Shown here in pieces: positions 53,738 to 63,982 of a DNA stretch of 64,000 bases. Every line of letters starts with the position of its first letter. Position 1 is the first letter of the stretch. A program made the translations under genes and the position numbers. Where the stretch lies: contig NZ_JMQN01000004.1 in NCBI RefSeq assembly GCF_000705555.1, positions 1-64,000 on the forward strand, given 5' to 3'. This DNA comes from Marinobacterium lacunae. Its GTDB lineage: Bacteria > Pseudomonadota > Gammaproteobacteria > Pseudomonadales > Balneatricaceae. The notes beneath the pieces are model-generated. The model saw only the letters and a program-made list of their open reading frames with translations. It searched no databases and was not told where the DNA came from.

Positions 53738-55858
53738 TCAGTTCACGCGCTGGTAGCGATACATTCCCTCACCGTCATCATCAGTGTAGATGCAATCAAA
53801 CCCGGAATCTGTGGCAAGAATTTCGCAACGTGCAGTGTGAGGATCCAGCGCCTCCCACTCCAGATCGCAGCCATCACGATACTCGCCCCCCTGAACATCG
53901 AAGCGGAGCTGATCACCCACACTAGTCCAGCGGTAATTGTAACGCAGGGTTTCGCACTGCCCGGTCGCATCATATTCGGTGTAAAAACCCGTGCCGTCGG
54001 TATTGATCTCTTCATGCCCGATCATCGGCGGCTGACCGCAGTTCTGATTCAGATCACGCAGTTCATAACGACCCACCAGATCCTCCGCCTTGGGTGCAGG
54101 CTGGGAAACCGGCAGCATCTCCATGCGAGTCTGTCCCGACAACCCGCCGGACTCCATATCGGTTCTGTAGGTCATTCGCATCGGCTGACTCTGCATCGCC
54201 TTACGTATACGCGCCTGACCCAGACAAAACTCCTCACTTGCGCCAGCCACCTGACTCAAAAGCGAATCCGGAAGCGAAGACACCCAACGCGCAATCTTCG
54301 GGTAATCGACACTCACCGCCATCAAACCGTTACTTTCCAGCTTTTCACTGGCCAGCGCTTTGGCAGCCTCCTCACCCTGAGTGCCCGAATACACCACAAG
54401 ATGACTACCCTGCAGACCCAAAGTGGCTTTCAGCCCCGGTGACAAAAAGCCCAGATCAACATCGGTCAATTCGCCATTAAGCGGCAACTCAGGCACCCGA
54501 CCACCGGATTGAGGCACAACGGTTGTATTGAACAGGGAAAGCACCAGCTCCGGGTTCTCTGTCGCCAGACTAAACAGGAAGTCAACAGCCTCAGGCATGC
54601 CACTGGCATCGGAAAAACGTATGTCGTAGAGCGATAGCGCAGCACCTTTGATACCCTGCGCCATGCCGGTCGCAATTCCGAGCGGAGCCGGGCTGGTCGC
54701 CATCATTTTCTGTTGCGCCTGCTGAAGCTGTGGACACTGGAACGTCTGCTGGCCCGCCGCACGCCAAAGCTTGGTCAAGGCCGGCACCAGGGTATCCATA
54801 TTGGTGGCCACTGCCACGCCCAGCATCTGCTCACCGTCGATATGCCCCGGCAGGTGTCCACGCAACTCCATCAAAGGCCCCACCACCTCGGCGGACGCTA
54901 CCTCAAGCAAAGAGCGCGCGTTAATCTCGACGCTCTCGTCCTTGATATTGACACTCTGGTAACCGAAAACCATTCGCGGCATACCGGCAAAGAGTGCGGC
55001 GATCTCGTTTCGACACACCAGTGACAGATCGCGATCGAACGGGTTAGTTTGCCCCTCAGACGCGGCAAGCGCGCCAATATCATGCGAAAGCGCACCGTCC
55101 TTCGCACCCAGCAATCCTTCAGCCAGCCGCTGAATATGGATAAAGCCAACGAAATCGTCGGTAAAGCCCTGAGCCTTGATCAGCTCCGGCAACTCTTTGG
55201 TGTCAGCAAGACTCGTTTGCGGCTTGCGCAAGCCGATGCGCTCCAGCTGAGCCTCGTCGCTATCGGTGGACGAGAACAAGGTTACCGTCGCCAGCGAGTC
55301 CTGCATCGCGACCACAAGATCGATAGCGCCCTTTGCGCCCTCGCTGCTCAGCGGCCAGCGCTTAATGGTCACGTTTTCACGCACTTCCTCTTTCGGCGTC
55401 ACACCCGACTCTTTTGTCAGGCCTGCCCAAAAAGCGTCGAACGCCACCTTGTCGGCAATATGCATTCGCAGGACGGGAAACAGACCGTGCATGTAGACAG
55501 CCTGCGACGCATTCAAGTCGAAACCGTAGTGCGAGAACAGGGTACCGTAGGTGCTGGAGTGCGCCGCAAAATCAAGCAGCATCGCTTTCAATAGCTTTGC
55601 GCCCGGTGCATTAGAAGCACCATCAGCCTCCAAGCGCTCGAACAACATCTCCAGTTGGGCCGGGTCAATCGCGCCGATGGGGTAATCCTGCATCCGCTTG
55701 CTGACCTCGGCATTCGCCTGCCCCCCCAGATACAACGCCGTGTCCGCCGGCACATACGCCGTCAGCTCATCACCTGCCCCCGCACCGGGTTTCCATAGCC
55801 AGGCTCCAATAACCACAACCGCGGCCAGTATCAGTGCTGGTATTGCCAGCTTGTTCAT
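53738..55858 (-). CDS. Large periplasmic protein of unknown function (DUF3352-like)
   Basis: A 706-residue protein with an N-terminal transmembrane or signal-anchor segment (5-21) and a long exported body. The beginning, DELTAYVPADTALYLGG, resembles DUF3352-type proteins, which share a beta/alpha repeat of unknown role. The C-terminal 130 residues (LVGRYELRDLNQNCGQPPMIGHEEI... YRDGCDLEW...) contain several cysteines likely to pair. No enzyme motif is seen. It stands alone between cysG and the cysH terminator, with no obvious partner. Confidence 0.7.
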   Translation of the reverse strand: MNKLAIPALILAAVVVIGAWLWKPGAGAGDELTAYVPADTALYLGGQANAEVSKRMQDYPIGAIDPAQLEMLFERLEADGASNAPGAKLLKAMLLDFAAHSSTYGTLFSHYGFDLNASQAVYMHGLFPVLRMHIADKVAFDAFWAGLTKESGVTPKEEVRENVTIKRWPLSSEGAKGAIDLVVAMQDSLATVTLFSSTDSDEAQLERIGLRKPQTSLADTKELPELIKAQGFTDDFVGFIHIQRLAEGLLGAKDGALSHDIGALAASEGQTNPFDRDLSLVCRNEIAALFAGMPRMVFGYQSVNIKDESVEINARSLLEVASAEVVGPLMELRGHLPGHIDGEQMLGVAVATNMDTLVPALTKLWRAAGQQTFQCPQLQQAQQKMMATSPAPLGIATGMAQGIKGAALSLYDIRFSDASGMPEAVDFLFSLATENPELVLSLFNTTVVPQSGGRVPELPLNGELTDVDLGFLSPGLKATLGLQGSHLVVYSGTQGEEAAKALASEKLESNGLMAVSVDYPKIARWVSSLPDSLLSQVAGASEEFCLGQARIRKAMQSQPMRMTYRTDMESGGLSGQTRMEMLPVSQPAPKAEDLVGRYELRDLNQNCGQPPMIGHEEINTDGTGFYTEYDATGQCETLRYNYRWTSVGDQLRFDVQGGEYRDGCDLEWEALDPHTARCEILATDSGFDCIYTDDDGEGMYRYQRVN

Positions 55859-55984
55859 TGTGTTCGCTCCCTGCTATTAAGACCCGAAAGCCTTGTGATC
55901 GATTGACCGGATTCTAACCCACTCAACGAGATGGCGTGACCCTTGTCATGCGCAAAATTGCCACCTGAGGTCAGGTTTGGATAT

Positions 55985-56015
55985 GAAAAAGCCGGGCGGC
56001 GAACCGTCCGGCTTT
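55985..56015 (-). terminator. Terminator of the cysI-DUF934-cysH operon
   Basis: On the minus strand AAAGCCGG and CCGGCTTTTT form an outer stem with an inner GACGG/CCG pairing around TTCG, followed by five T residues. It lies 25 bases after the cysH stop codon. Confidence 0.85.
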
Positions 56016-56040
56016 ACATGAACCTGCTTAACGATGCCGA

Positions 56041-56664
56041 TCAGAGCTGTGTATGCAAACCACACTCACGCGTTTCAAGCGCTTTTGTCGGATCGAAATA
56101 GTCGGTTTCATTGGGCAAACCGTGCTGCGCGAGGTACTCGTCCATCTGGGCTTCACTCCAGTGGAACAGCGGAGCCACCTTAATCACGCCATCCTTGCTT
56201 GCCGTTACAACATCCAATGACTGGCGAAACTCTGTCTGATCCTTGCGAATGGCATTGAACCACAGATCAGGTGTGAGCTCGGCCAGCGCCCGCTGGAACG
56301 GTTCAAGCTTGACCTGACGGGTAAACTCTTCGTGCAACGGATCATCGATATCGGGAATACCCTTCATCAGAACGTTACGACGCGCGGCCGTCATCTGCGG
56401 AATGTAGGTCACGATGTTCAGATTCAGATCCTGGATCACCTTTTCGGCGAAACGATAGGTTGCTGATGTGTTGTATCCGGAATCGACCCACAACACCTGA
56501 ACATCAGGTTTGATCTGCGTAACCATATGCAGGATCACTGCCTCATAGGGACGAAAGTTCGTCGTCACCAGAGGACGCTTGGCCTGATCCAGCCCCCACT
56601 TGATAATCTCCTGAGGGGTTTTACCTGCCAGAGCTGCGTTCGCAGCCGCCAGATCGATACTCAT
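56041..56664 (-). CDS. cysH: Phosphoadenylyl-sulfate reductase family protein, CysH
   Basis: A 207-residue sulfonucleotide reductase. The catalytic C-terminus is present (ETRECGLHTQL). The paired cysteines that ligate the [4Fe-4S] cluster of APS reductases are absent, so by family rules it should use PAPS. It is a short version of CysH (about 244 in E. coli), missing part of the N-terminus. It closes the cysI-DUF934-cysH set and is followed by a terminator. PAPS supply would need an APS kinase, not found in the window. Confidence 0.88.
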   Translation of the reverse strand: MSIDLAAANAALAGKTPQEIIKWGLDQAKRPLVTTNFRPYEAVILHMVTQIKPDVQVLWVDSGYNTSATYRFAEKVIQDLNLNIVTYIPQMTAARRNVLMKGIPDIDDPLHEEFTRQVKLEPFQRALAELTPDLWFNAIRKDQTEFRQSLDVVTASKDGVIKVAPLFHWSEAQMDEYLAQHGLPNETDYFDPTKALETRECGLHTQL

Positions 56665-56679
56665 ATCCTGTCTCCTGAA

Positions 56680-57162
56680 TTAATTCTGCAGGTAAACCGG
56701 GCGCGGATCATCCGAACTGCCCTGATAGCGCACACTGATCTCACCGAAGGCTTTAAGAAAATCGTCCGAGAACTCTTCATCGGCAAACTCGAATGCATTG
56801 AAACCACAACGCTCCATGTACCCAAGCTGGTCACGTGCCGGTGAGCCCACAGCACGAAGCTCACCCTTGTAGCCTGCTCGACGCAGAATGCGCGCCAACG
56901 AGAAACCTCGACCATCACGAAAGGCCGGAAATTCGATGGCAATCATTGCGAACAGATCCTTGGATTCGAGTACCGGTGTCAAATCATCATCACCGTTTAC
57001 TTTCACCGCAATCCGGCCCTTATGCCCCTTGAGGGTCTCGCCACACTCGAGATAGAGCGCGAGCGGCAGCAACAGATCAGCGCTTTGCGGCAGCGTCTCA
57101 GCCTCTTCCACAAGAAGCCAGCCGTTTTCGTTAACAATCTGTCGATCAATGAGCAACGGCAT
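56680..57162 (-). CDS. DUF934 family protein linked to sulfite reductase
   Basis: A 160-residue soluble protein of the DUF934 family. It shows EDA-like features such as FAMIAIEFPAFRDGRGFSLARILRR, with conserved arginines, and GELRAVGSPARDQLGYMERCGFNAFE. It is regularly encoded next to CysI-type sulfite reductases in pseudomonads and marine gammaproteobacteria and is thought to assist reduction, perhaps as an electron donor or assembly protein; this is unproved. ATG 57162 overlaps the end of cysI by 17 bases. Confidence 0.93.
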   Translation of the reverse strand: MPLLIDRQIVNENGWLLVEEAETLPQSADLLLPLALYLECGETLKGHKGRIAVKVNGDDDLTPVLESKDLFAMIAIEFPAFRDGRGFSLARILRRAGYKGELRAVGSPARDQLGYMERCGFNAFEFADEEFSDDFLKAFGEISVRYQGSSDDPRPVYLQN

Positions 57163-58804
57163 AGACTTTCTCCTTGAACGGGTCGACACCCACACGGCGC
57201 ACACACTCGAGGAAGCTTTCCTCGTCGGTGCGCTGCTCGACGTAGGCTTCCAGAATCTTTTTCAATGTATCGGCGACATCATCGGCGGCTACTGATTTAC
57301 CCAGCACTTTGCCCAGAGACGCATCTTCGCGATCAGAACCACCGATAGTGATCTGATACCAATCCTCGCCCTTCTTATCGACACCGAGAATACCGATATT
57401 GCCGACATGGTGATGGCCACACGCGTTGATACAGCCGGACATGTTCAGTCGAATATCACCGAGGTCATACAGGTAATCCATATCGTCAAACGCCTGATTG
57501 ATCTGCTCAGCGATATTCAGGGTTTTGGCGTTTGCCAGTGCACAGAAATCGAAGCCCGGGCAGACAATCATATCGGTCAGCGTACCGATATTTGGTCGCG
57601 CCATATTGTGCTCGGCCAGCTTCTGCCACACGGCGTACAGGTCGGCGTTTTTTACATCGGCCAGCACCAGATTCTGCTCGTGGGTCGAACGCGCCTCGCC
57701 GAACGAGTACTGCTCGGCCAGGTCAGCAACCACCTCCAGCTGAAGATCAGTAATATCGCCGGCCGGTGCCAACTGAGGTTTCAGAGACACAACAACACTG
57801 CGATAACCTGCCACCTTATGCTCGTGAGTGTTGCGCTCGTACCACACACGGAACGCTTCATCACTCTCAAGCTGGCCCTGGAGCGTGGTATCAGCAGCTG
57901 CGGAGGCGTCATATTCGAACGGCTGGAAGAAGCCTTTAACGCGCGCCACTTCGGCATCGGTCAGCGCCAGCTCGCTGCTACGGATAGTGTCCCACTCCGC
58001 TTCAACCTCTTCACGGAACGCGTCAATGCCCATCGCCTCAACCAAGATCTTGATGCGTGCCTTGTACTTGTTGTCTCTGCGCCCTTTCAGGTTGTAGACA
58101 CGCAGAATCGCTTCCAGATATGACAGCAAGTCCTGCTTGGCCAAGAACGGACGAATCTGCTTGCCGATGATGGGGGTACGCCCCAAACCACCGCCGACGA
58201 GCACCTCAAAACCGACCTCACCCGCATCGTTTTTCACCAGATGCAAACCGATGTCGTGAACCTGGGAGGCCGCACGATCACGCGGGCTACCGGTTACTGC
58301 GATCTTGAACTTACGCGGCAGGTATGCAAATTCCGGATGCAGCGTCGACCACTGGCGAATGATCTCACACCACGGACGCGGATCTTCAAGTTCGTCTGGC
58401 GTCACACCGGCGAACGGATCTGTCGTCGTGTTACGAATACAGTTGCCGGAGGTCTGAATGGCGTGCATCTGCACCTGAGCCAGCTCGGCCAGAATATCCG
58501 GCACCTCTTCAAGCTTGGGCCAGTTGAACTGGATATTGGTACGGGTAGTGAAATGCCCGTAACCCTTATCATAGGTGCGTGCGATGTGCGCGAGCTTACG
58601 CAGCTGCACTGAAGAGATCAGTCCGTAGGGGATGGCAACGCGCAGCATCGGCGCATGACGCTGGATATACAGGCCATTCATCAGACGCAGAGCCAAAAAC
58701 TGGTCGTCCGACAGTTCACCCGCCAGGAAGCGCCGGGTCTGATCACGGAATTGCTCAACCCGTTCGTCGACGATTTTCTGATCGACTTCGTTATAAATGT
58801 ACAT
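57146..58804 (-). CDS. cysI: Sulfite (nitrite/sulfite) reductase hemoprotein, CysI type
   Basis: A 552-residue siroheme/[4Fe-4S] reductase that reduces sulfite to sulfide. The ferredoxin-like repeat and siroheme-binding residues (NCIRNTTTDPFAG) lie in the first half. The cluster cysteines are in CPGFDFCALANAKT and NMSGCINACGHHHVGNIGILG near the C-terminus. It has no flavoprotein partner gene here, so it likely takes electrons from ferredoxin or via DUF934, unlike E. coli CysJI. First gene of the cysI-DUF934-cysH operon. Confidence 0.93.
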   Translation of the reverse strand: MYIYNEVDQKIVDERVEQFRDQTRRFLAGELSDDQFLALRLMNGLYIQRHAPMLRVAIPYGLISSVQLRKLAHIARTYDKGYGHFTTRTNIQFNWPKLEEVPDILAELAQVQMHAIQTSGNCIRNTTTDPFAGVTPDELEDPRPWCEIIRQWSTLHPEFAYLPRKFKIAVTGSPRDRAASQVHDIGLHLVKNDAGEVGFEVLVGGGLGRTPIIGKQIRPFLAKQDLLSYLEAILRVYNLKGRRDNKYKARIKILVEAMGIDAFREEVEAEWDTIRSSELALTDAEVARVKGFFQPFEYDASAAADTTLQGQLESDEAFRVWYERNTHEHKVAGYRSVVVSLKPQLAPAGDITDLQLEVVADLAEQYSFGEARSTHEQNLVLADVKNADLYAVWQKLAEHNMARPNIGTLTDMIVCPGFDFCALANAKTLNIAEQINQAFDDMDYLYDLGDIRLNMSGCINACGHHHVGNIGILGVDKKGEDWYQITIGGSDREDASLGKVLGKSVAADDVADTLKKILEAYVEQRTDEESFLECVRRVGVDPFKEKVYAVAH

Positions 58805-58884
58805 TATTGGCTACCTTCAACCGGGTGTACCCCCGGATCTCTTAAGGTTCTTTCTTTAATTAACAGGCTTATATCAAGTCAGGC

Positions 58885-59670
58885 TCAGGCCGACAGCACG
58901 AAACGCAGTCCGATCGCCATCAACAAGGAGCCCATGATCGGCTGCATCAAACGCGGCGACAGCCGCGCCCCTATATGACTGCCGACAAAAACACCCGGCA
59001 GTGACCCCACCAGAAGATACGCAAGCAACTCCAGATCCACGCCACCCATCTGATAGTGACCTGCTCCTGCAACCGAGGTCAGGACTACAGCATGAACCAG
59101 ATCGGTACCCACAATTGCCGGCATGGTCATGCGTGGATAAAGCACGATCAGTAGCGCAGTCCCAAGGGCACCGGCGCCTACTGACGAGAGCGTCACCATG
59201 CCACCCAGGGCAAATCCGGTCGTCACTGTAATCGCCGGGCGCCACTTGCGCAAACCGGATGTAAAGCCATGATCCTGCATGGATGCGGCGAAATCGCGAA
59301 TGCGTGAGCGCAGAAACACGGCGATGGATGTCAGCACCAGAGAGAAGCCAAGCGTCAGGTTCATCAGATACTCGATCTGCTCAAGCCCATCCAGCCCCTC
59401 AAGATACCCAAGGGTAATAAGACTGCCCGGCACAGACCCCATCAGAAGAAACCCTACAATGCGCCACTGCACTAACTGCTTGCGCGCATAGGACCAGATT
59501 CCCCCACACTTAGTGATCGCGGCATACAACAGGTCTGTACTGACCGCCACGAACGGCGGTATACCGAACACCACAATCAGTATAGGCGTCATCAGGGCGC
59601 CGCCACCGATTCCGGTTAAGCCAACCACCACTCCAACGACCAATCCTGCTACTATGTACGCGAACTCCAT
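58885..59670 (-). CDS. TauE/SafE family sulfite/sulfonate exporter
   Basis: A 261-residue membrane protein with about eight hydrophobic spans. The family motifs VGLTGIGGGALMTPILI near the N-terminus and GMVTLSSVGAGALGTALLI in the second half show the internal two-fold repeat of TauE/SafE. Members move sulfite, sulfonates or other small anions. Its position between cysI and divergent cysD suggests sulfite or sulfate handling (inference). Confidence 0.92.
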   Translation of the reverse strand: MEFAYIVAGLVVGVVVGLTGIGGGALMTPILIVVFGIPPFVAVSTDLLYAAITKCGGIWSYARKQLVQWRIVGFLLMGSVPGSLITLGYLEGLDGLEQIEYLMNLTLGFSLVLTSIAVFLRSRIRDFAASMQDHGFTSGLRKWRPAITVTTGFALGGMVTLSSVGAGALGTALLIVLYPRMTMPAIVGTDLVHAVVLTSVAGAGHYQMGGVDLELLAYLLVGSLPGVFVGSHIGARLSPRLMQPIMGSLLMAIGLRFVLSA

Positions 59671-59947
59671 GAGCCCAACCCTGTCCTGGATAGAGATAAT
59701 CAGGCAGCCATGTTAATGGCACATCCATATAACACAAAATAATTAATGAGAATTTTGTTATTCTTTTCCGAAATATATCGACATAGCGGGCATGACTACT
59801 GCTTATTCGAAAAAGGAATTTTAGAATTTCCATTTATTCTTTTTGATTTTAAACAAAGTCAGCGATAATCTCATCGCAAAATTGGGACGTGCCGCGCACG
59901 CCACGCTCAAAACGATTCAACAACCTATCAGCTTGAAGAAACGAATG
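59671..59947. promoter_or_regulatory. AT-rich divergent promoter region, TauE/SafE-like gene and cysD
   Basis: This 277-base gap between divergent genes is much more AT-rich than its surroundings (about 59715-59870), with poly-T stretches and GAATTT repeated. It must hold both promoters and could hold a CysB site, but the CysB consensus is too loose to name one here. The cysD frame remains open through its last 100 bases. Confidence 0.5.
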
Positions 59948-60865
59948 ATGAACCAATTACCGGAACACCGTTTGACACATCTGAAGCAGCTGGAAGCAGA
60001 AAGCATCCACATCATCCGCGAAGTGGCGGCGGAATTTGATAACCCGGTAATGCTCTACTCCATCGGCAAGGATTCGTCGGTGATGCTGCACCTGGCACGC
60101 AAAGCCTTCTACCCGGGAACACCCCCGTTTCCTCTGATGCATGTGGATACCACATGGAAGTTCAAGGAGATGATTCAGTTCCGCGACAAGATGGCGCAGG
60201 AAGCCGGAATGGACCTGATCGTCCACATCAATCAGGAAGGCGTCGAGATGGGGATTGGCCCATTCACCCACGGCTCAGCCAAACACACTGATGTGATGAA
60301 GACCCAGTCACTGAAGCAGGCGTTGAACAAATATAAGTTCGACGCGGCTTTCGGCGGCGCCCGCCGCGATGAAGAGAAATCTCGCGCTAAAGAGCGCGTC
60401 TTCTCGTTCCGCGACAAAAACCACCGCTGGGATCCGAAGAACCAGCGCCCTGAACTGTGGAACATCTTCAACACCCGTATCGACAAGGGTGAGAGCATCC
60501 GCGTATTCCCGCTCTCCAACTGGACCGAGCTCGACATCTGGCAGTACATCTACCTTGAGAGCATCCCAATCGTACCGCTGTATTACTCCGCTGTTCGTCC
60601 AGTCGTTGAGCGCGATGGCATGCTGATCATGGTCGACGACGAGCGTATGCCGCTGAACGACGGTGAGGTACCGATGATGAAGCCGATCCGGTTCCGTACG
60701 CTGGGCTGCTACCCGCTAACCGGTGCGGTTGAATCAGAGGCGGATACTCTGCCGGAAATTATCCAGGAGATGCTGCTGACAACCACGTCGGAGCGTCAGG
60801 GTCGGGCTATCGACCACGATAGCGCAGGCTCCATGGAACAGAAGAAGATCGAAGGTTATTTCTGA
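59948..60865 (+). CDS. cysD: Sulfate adenylyltransferase subunit 2 CysD
   Basis: A 305-residue ATP sulfurylase small subunit, which forms adenylyl sulfate. The PP-loop motif [13 protein letters not shown] is near the N-terminus, and [22 protein letters not shown] and [12 protein letters not shown] follow. The start [29 protein letters not shown] matches CysD. An ATG three bases earlier and a longer open frame are alternatives. cysN follows after 66 bases. Length agrees with E. coli CysD (302). Confidence 0.97.
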   Translation: MNQLPEHRLTHLKQLEAESIHIIREVAAEFDNPVMLYSIGKDSSVMLHLARKAFYPGTPPFPLMHVDTTWKFKEMIQFRDKMAQEAGMDLIVHINQEGVEMGIGPFTHGSAKHTDVMKTQSLKQALNKYKFDAAFGGARRDEEKSRAKERVFSFRDKNHRWDPKNQRPELWNIFNTRIDKGESIRVFPLSNWTELDIWQYIYLESIPIVPLYYSAVRPVVERDGMLIMVDDERMPLNDGEVPMMKPIRFRTLGCYPLTGAVESEADTLPEIIQEMLLTTTSERQGRAIDHDSAGSMEQKKIEGYF

Positions 60866-60931
60866 TCCCCGATCACGGGTTGATCGAGACCAACATTTCG
60901 CCTGACACAGATTTCGAACGAGTAGAGATAT

Positions 60932-62626
60932 ATGAGCCACCAATCCGAACTGATCGCTGACGATATCGAAGCGTACCTGCACCAGCACGAGAACAAGGAA
61001 CTGCTTCGTTTCCTGACCTGCGGCAGCGTTGACGACGGCAAGTCCACACTGATCGGACGCCTTCTGCACGACTCCAAAATGATCTACGAAGACCAGCTCG
61101 CTGCCATCCAGTCGGACAGCAAAAAAGTCGGCACCACCGGCGAAGAGATCGACCTGGCACTGCTGGTTGACGGCTTGCAGGCAGAGCGCGAACAAGGCAT
61201 CACGATCGATGTTGCGTACCGCTACTTCTCCACCGCCAAGCGCAAATTTATCATTGCCGATACCCCGGGACATGAGCAGTACACCCGCAACATGGCCACT
61301 GGAGCCTCGACCTGCGATCTGGCGATTATCCTGATCGACGCCCGTCATGGTGTTCAGGTACAGACACGCCGCCACAGCTTTATCGTCTCCCTGCTGGGCA
61401 TCAAGCATACAATCGTGGCCATCAACAAGATGGATCTGGTCGATTTCAGCGAAGAGCGCTTCGAACAGATCAAGCAGGATTACATGCAGTTTGCAGAGCA
61501 GCTCGACCTGCCTGACATTCGTTTTGTGCCGATCTCCGCACTCAAGGGCGATAACGTTGTAAACGCGTCCGAGAGCACGCCCTGGTATGCTGGCGACCCC
61601 CTGATGGCACTGCTTGAAAACATCGAGATTGCCAGCGATATCAACATAGAGGCGCTGCGTTTCCCCGTTCAGTACGTTAACCGCCCGAACCTGAACTTCC
61701 GCGGCTATTGCGGCACCCTCACCTCCGGCATCGTACGCCCGGGTGATGAAATCACCGTGCTGCCATCCGGAAAGTCGAGCAAGGTTAAGTCAATCGTCAC
61801 CTTCGACGGAGAGCTTCAAGAAGCCTTCCCGCCGATGTCGGTTACGCTGACACTGGAAGATGAGATCGATATCTCCCGTGGCGACCTGATCGTACACAAG
61901 CATCACAAGCCAGACGTTTGTCGCCGGTTTGACGCCCATCTTGTTTGGATGTCCGAGCAGGAACTGGTACCGGGACGCACCTACGATATCAAACTGGCCG
62001 CTTCACGCAGTGCCGGTAGCGTGACGGCTATCCGTCACCGCATTGACGTGAACACCATGGAGCACTCTCCGGCCGCGACCCTGGGCCTGAACGAGATCGC
62101 CCGTGTCGAGATCGACGTTGAGCGCGAACTGGTTGCTGACGACTATCGCGAACATGCAGGCACCGGCGCCTTCATCATCGTCGATCGACTGAGCAACGCC
62201 ACAGTCGCGGCCGGCATGATCATCGCGGGTGACTTCTCAGCTGAGGACGACTCCATTTATGTCACTTCCGCAATCGGCACCGAAGAGCGTGCGCGCCGCT
62301 TTGGTCAGCACCCGACAATCGTAAGCATCGAAGCTGGCGACAACAGCACCGCTTTGCTGTACACGCTTGAGAAACGCCTCTTCGACCGCGGCCGTATGCC
62401 GCTGGTTGTTTCGAAAGCTAACCTGCCGACGGCGGAAGGCTCTGCACCTGCACTCAGTGCCGCTCTCAAAGATCAGGGCTTTATTGTGCTGACCGATGTC
62501 AACGCGGAAGGCGCTCTCACGGCTTCATACTCGAAAGATGCCGACATCGCGCTGAATGCAGACCAAAGCGCAGGCGCTCAGGTTGACAGCATCATCAAGG
62601 CTCTGGCAAACGCCAACCTGATCTGA
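60932..62626 (+). CDS. cysN: Sulfate adenylyltransferase subunit 1 CysN with vestigial APS-kinase-like tail
   Basis: A 564-residue GTPase subunit of ATP sulfurylase. G-domain motifs are GSVDDGKST (31-39), DTPGHEQ, and NKMDLVDF. Normal CysN is about 475 residues. Residues from about 451 onward ([13 protein letters not shown], then [11 protein letters not shown] and [11 protein letters not shown]) line up with the start of the APS-kinase domain found in CysNC fusions. The P-loop GLTGSGKST there reads EAGDNST, and the domain is cut short. APS phosphorylation by this tail is therefore very unlikely. Confidence 0.93.
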   Translation: MSHQSELIADDIEAYLHQHENKELLRFLTCGSVDDGKSTLIGRLLHDSKMIYEDQLAAIQSDSKKVGTTGEEIDLALLVDGLQAEREQGITIDVAYRYFSTAKRKFIIADTPGHEQYTRNMATGASTCDLAIILIDARHGVQVQTRRHSFIVSLLGIKHTIVAINKMDLVDFSEERFEQIKQDYMQFAEQLDLPDIRFVPISALKGDNVVNASESTPWYAGDPLMALLENIEIASDINIEALRFPVQYVNRPNLNFRGYCGTLTSGIVRPGDEITVLPSGKSSKVKSIVTFDGELQEAFPPMSVTLTLEDEIDISRGDLIVHKHHKPDVCRRFDAHLVWMSEQELVPGRTYDIKLAASRSAGSVTAIRHRIDVNTMEHSPAATLGLNEIARVEIDVERELVADDYREHAGTGAFIIVDRLSNATVAAGMIIAGDFSAEDDSIYVTSAIGTEERARRFGQHPTIVSIEAGDNSTALLYTLEKRLFDRGRMPLVVSKANLPTAEGSAPALSAALKDQGFIVLTDVNAEGALTASYSKDADIALNADQSAGAQVDSIIKALANANLI

Positions 62627-62674
62627 TCGCCGACACCGGCAGCCACAAACGGGATACCCGCCCGTTGTCGATAT

Positions 62675-62711
62675 GGCTAAGCCCGGATCTCGCTGAGATC
62701 CGGGCTTAGCC
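62675..62711. terminator. Perfect 17-bp inverted repeat after cysN
   Basis: GGCTAAGCCCGGATCTC and its exact complement are separated by only GCT, 49 bases after the cysN stop codon. No T tract follows, so it is an unusual terminator or a 3'-stabilising hairpin, and may shield rsxA from cysDN read-through. Confidence 0.6.
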
Positions 62712-62790
62712 TATTCCGCAAAATTGGGTAAAATCGCAGGTTTCCTAACGAGCGGTCGCACTGCATGCGGCCAGAGGTTCGACAGGCGTT

Positions 62791-63372
62791 ATGACCGACT
62801 TTCTACTCATCTTGATCAGTACCGTACTGGTCAACAACTTCGTACTGGTCCAGTTTCTGGGACTTTGCCCCTTTATGGGCGTGTCCAACAAGTTGGAAAC
62901 GGCAATGGGTATGTCGCTGGCGACAACATTCGTACTCACACTGTCGTCGGTATGCAGTTATCTGGTCTACACCTACCTGCTTAAGCCATTCGATCTGACC
63001 TATCTGCAGACTATTTCATTCATTCTTGTAATCGCGGTTGTGGTCCAGTTCACCGAAATGGTGGTGCACAAGACCAGTCCTCTGCTTTACAAACTGCTGG
63101 GCATATTCCTGCCCCTGATTACCACCAACTGCGCAGTATTGGGTGTTGCCCTACTCAACATCAAGAAGCAGAACGACTTCATCCAGTCGATCGGTTACGG
63201 CTTCGGCGCGGCCGTTGGTTTCTCACTGGCACTGGTACTGTTTTCTGCAATTCGCGAACGGGTTGCCGTGGCCGACGTACCGGTGCCGTTCAAGGGCGCC
63301 GCGATCGGCATGGTCACAGCAGGCCTGATGTCACTGGCCTTTATGGGATTCACCGGCTTGGTACGGTTCTGA
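62791..63372 (+). CDS. rsxA: Electron transport complex subunit RsxA/RnfA
   Basis: A 193-residue membrane subunit of the Rsx/Rnf complex, which couples NADH-ferredoxin electron flow to Na+ or H+ movement and, in enterobacteria, keeps SoxR reduced. [20 protein letters not shown] and [14 protein letters not shown] are hallmark segments, with six helices. ATG 62791 matches the family start. First gene of the rsx operon. Confidence 0.97.
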   Translation: MTDFLLILISTVLVNNFVLVQFLGLCPFMGVSNKLETAMGMSLATTFVLTLSSVCSYLVYTYLLKPFDLTYLQTISFILVIAVVVQFTEMVVHKTSPLLYKLLGIFLPLITTNCAVLGVALLNIKKQNDFIQSIGYGFGAAVGFSLALVLFSAIRERVAVADVPVPFKGAAIGMVTAGLMSLAFMGFTGLVRF

Positions 63373-63385
63373 TACAGGAGTTGAA

Positions 63386-63982
63386 ATGAGCACCGTACTA
63401 ACCGCCATTATCGTACTGTTCCTGCTTGCGGCCGTTTTTGGCATCGTTTTGGGATACGCATCCGTGCGCTTCAAGGTCGAGGGTAACCCCATAGTCGACC
63501 AGATAGACGCCATCCTGCCCCAGACCCAGTGCGGCCAGTGCGGCTATCCGGGCTGCCGCCCCTACGCTGAAGCAATCGCCGGCGGCGATGCTATCAACAA
63601 GTGCCCGCCGGGCGGCCAGAGCACCATCGATGCCCTGGCAGACCTGCTTGATGTAGAAGCCGTGCCCCTGGATGCCGAGCATGGGGAAGAGAAGCCCCGG
63701 TCTGTGGCCTATATCCGCGAGGATGAGTGCATCGGTTGCACAAAATGCATACAAGCCTGCCCTGTCGATGCAATCCTCGGCGCTGCCAAGCAGATGCACA
63801 CCGTGATCACCAGCGAATGCACAGGCTGTGACCTGTGCGTCGAGCCCTGCCCTGTTGACTGTATCGACATGATTCCGATCGAAACCACACCGAATACCTG
63901 GAAATGGCCGGAGCCACCTAGCCCAATGCAACTGATCGCCACCGACCGGGGCCGCGGTTTATCCGCTTCGGAGGCCCACTGA
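63386..63982 (+). CDS. rsxB: Electron transport complex subunit RsxB/RnfB
   Basis: A 198-residue iron-sulfur subunit. It has an N-terminal membrane anchor (about 4-24), a four-cysteine [4Fe-4S] region [16 protein letters not shown], and two ferredoxin-type clusters in [17 protein letters not shown] and [20 protein letters not shown]. It passes electrons to RsxC/D within the complex. It follows rsxA by 13 bases, and its stop codon overlaps the rsxC start by one base. Confidence 0.97.
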   Translation: MSTVLTAIIVLFLLAAVFGIVLGYASVRFKVEGNPIVDQIDAILPQTQCGQCGYPGCRPYAEAIAGGDAINKCPPGGQSTIDALADLLDVEAVPLDAEHGEEKPRSVAYIREDECIGCTKCIQACPVDAILGAAKQMHTVITSECTGCDLCVEPCPVDCIDMIPIETTPNTWKWPEPPSPMQLIATDRGRGLSASEAH

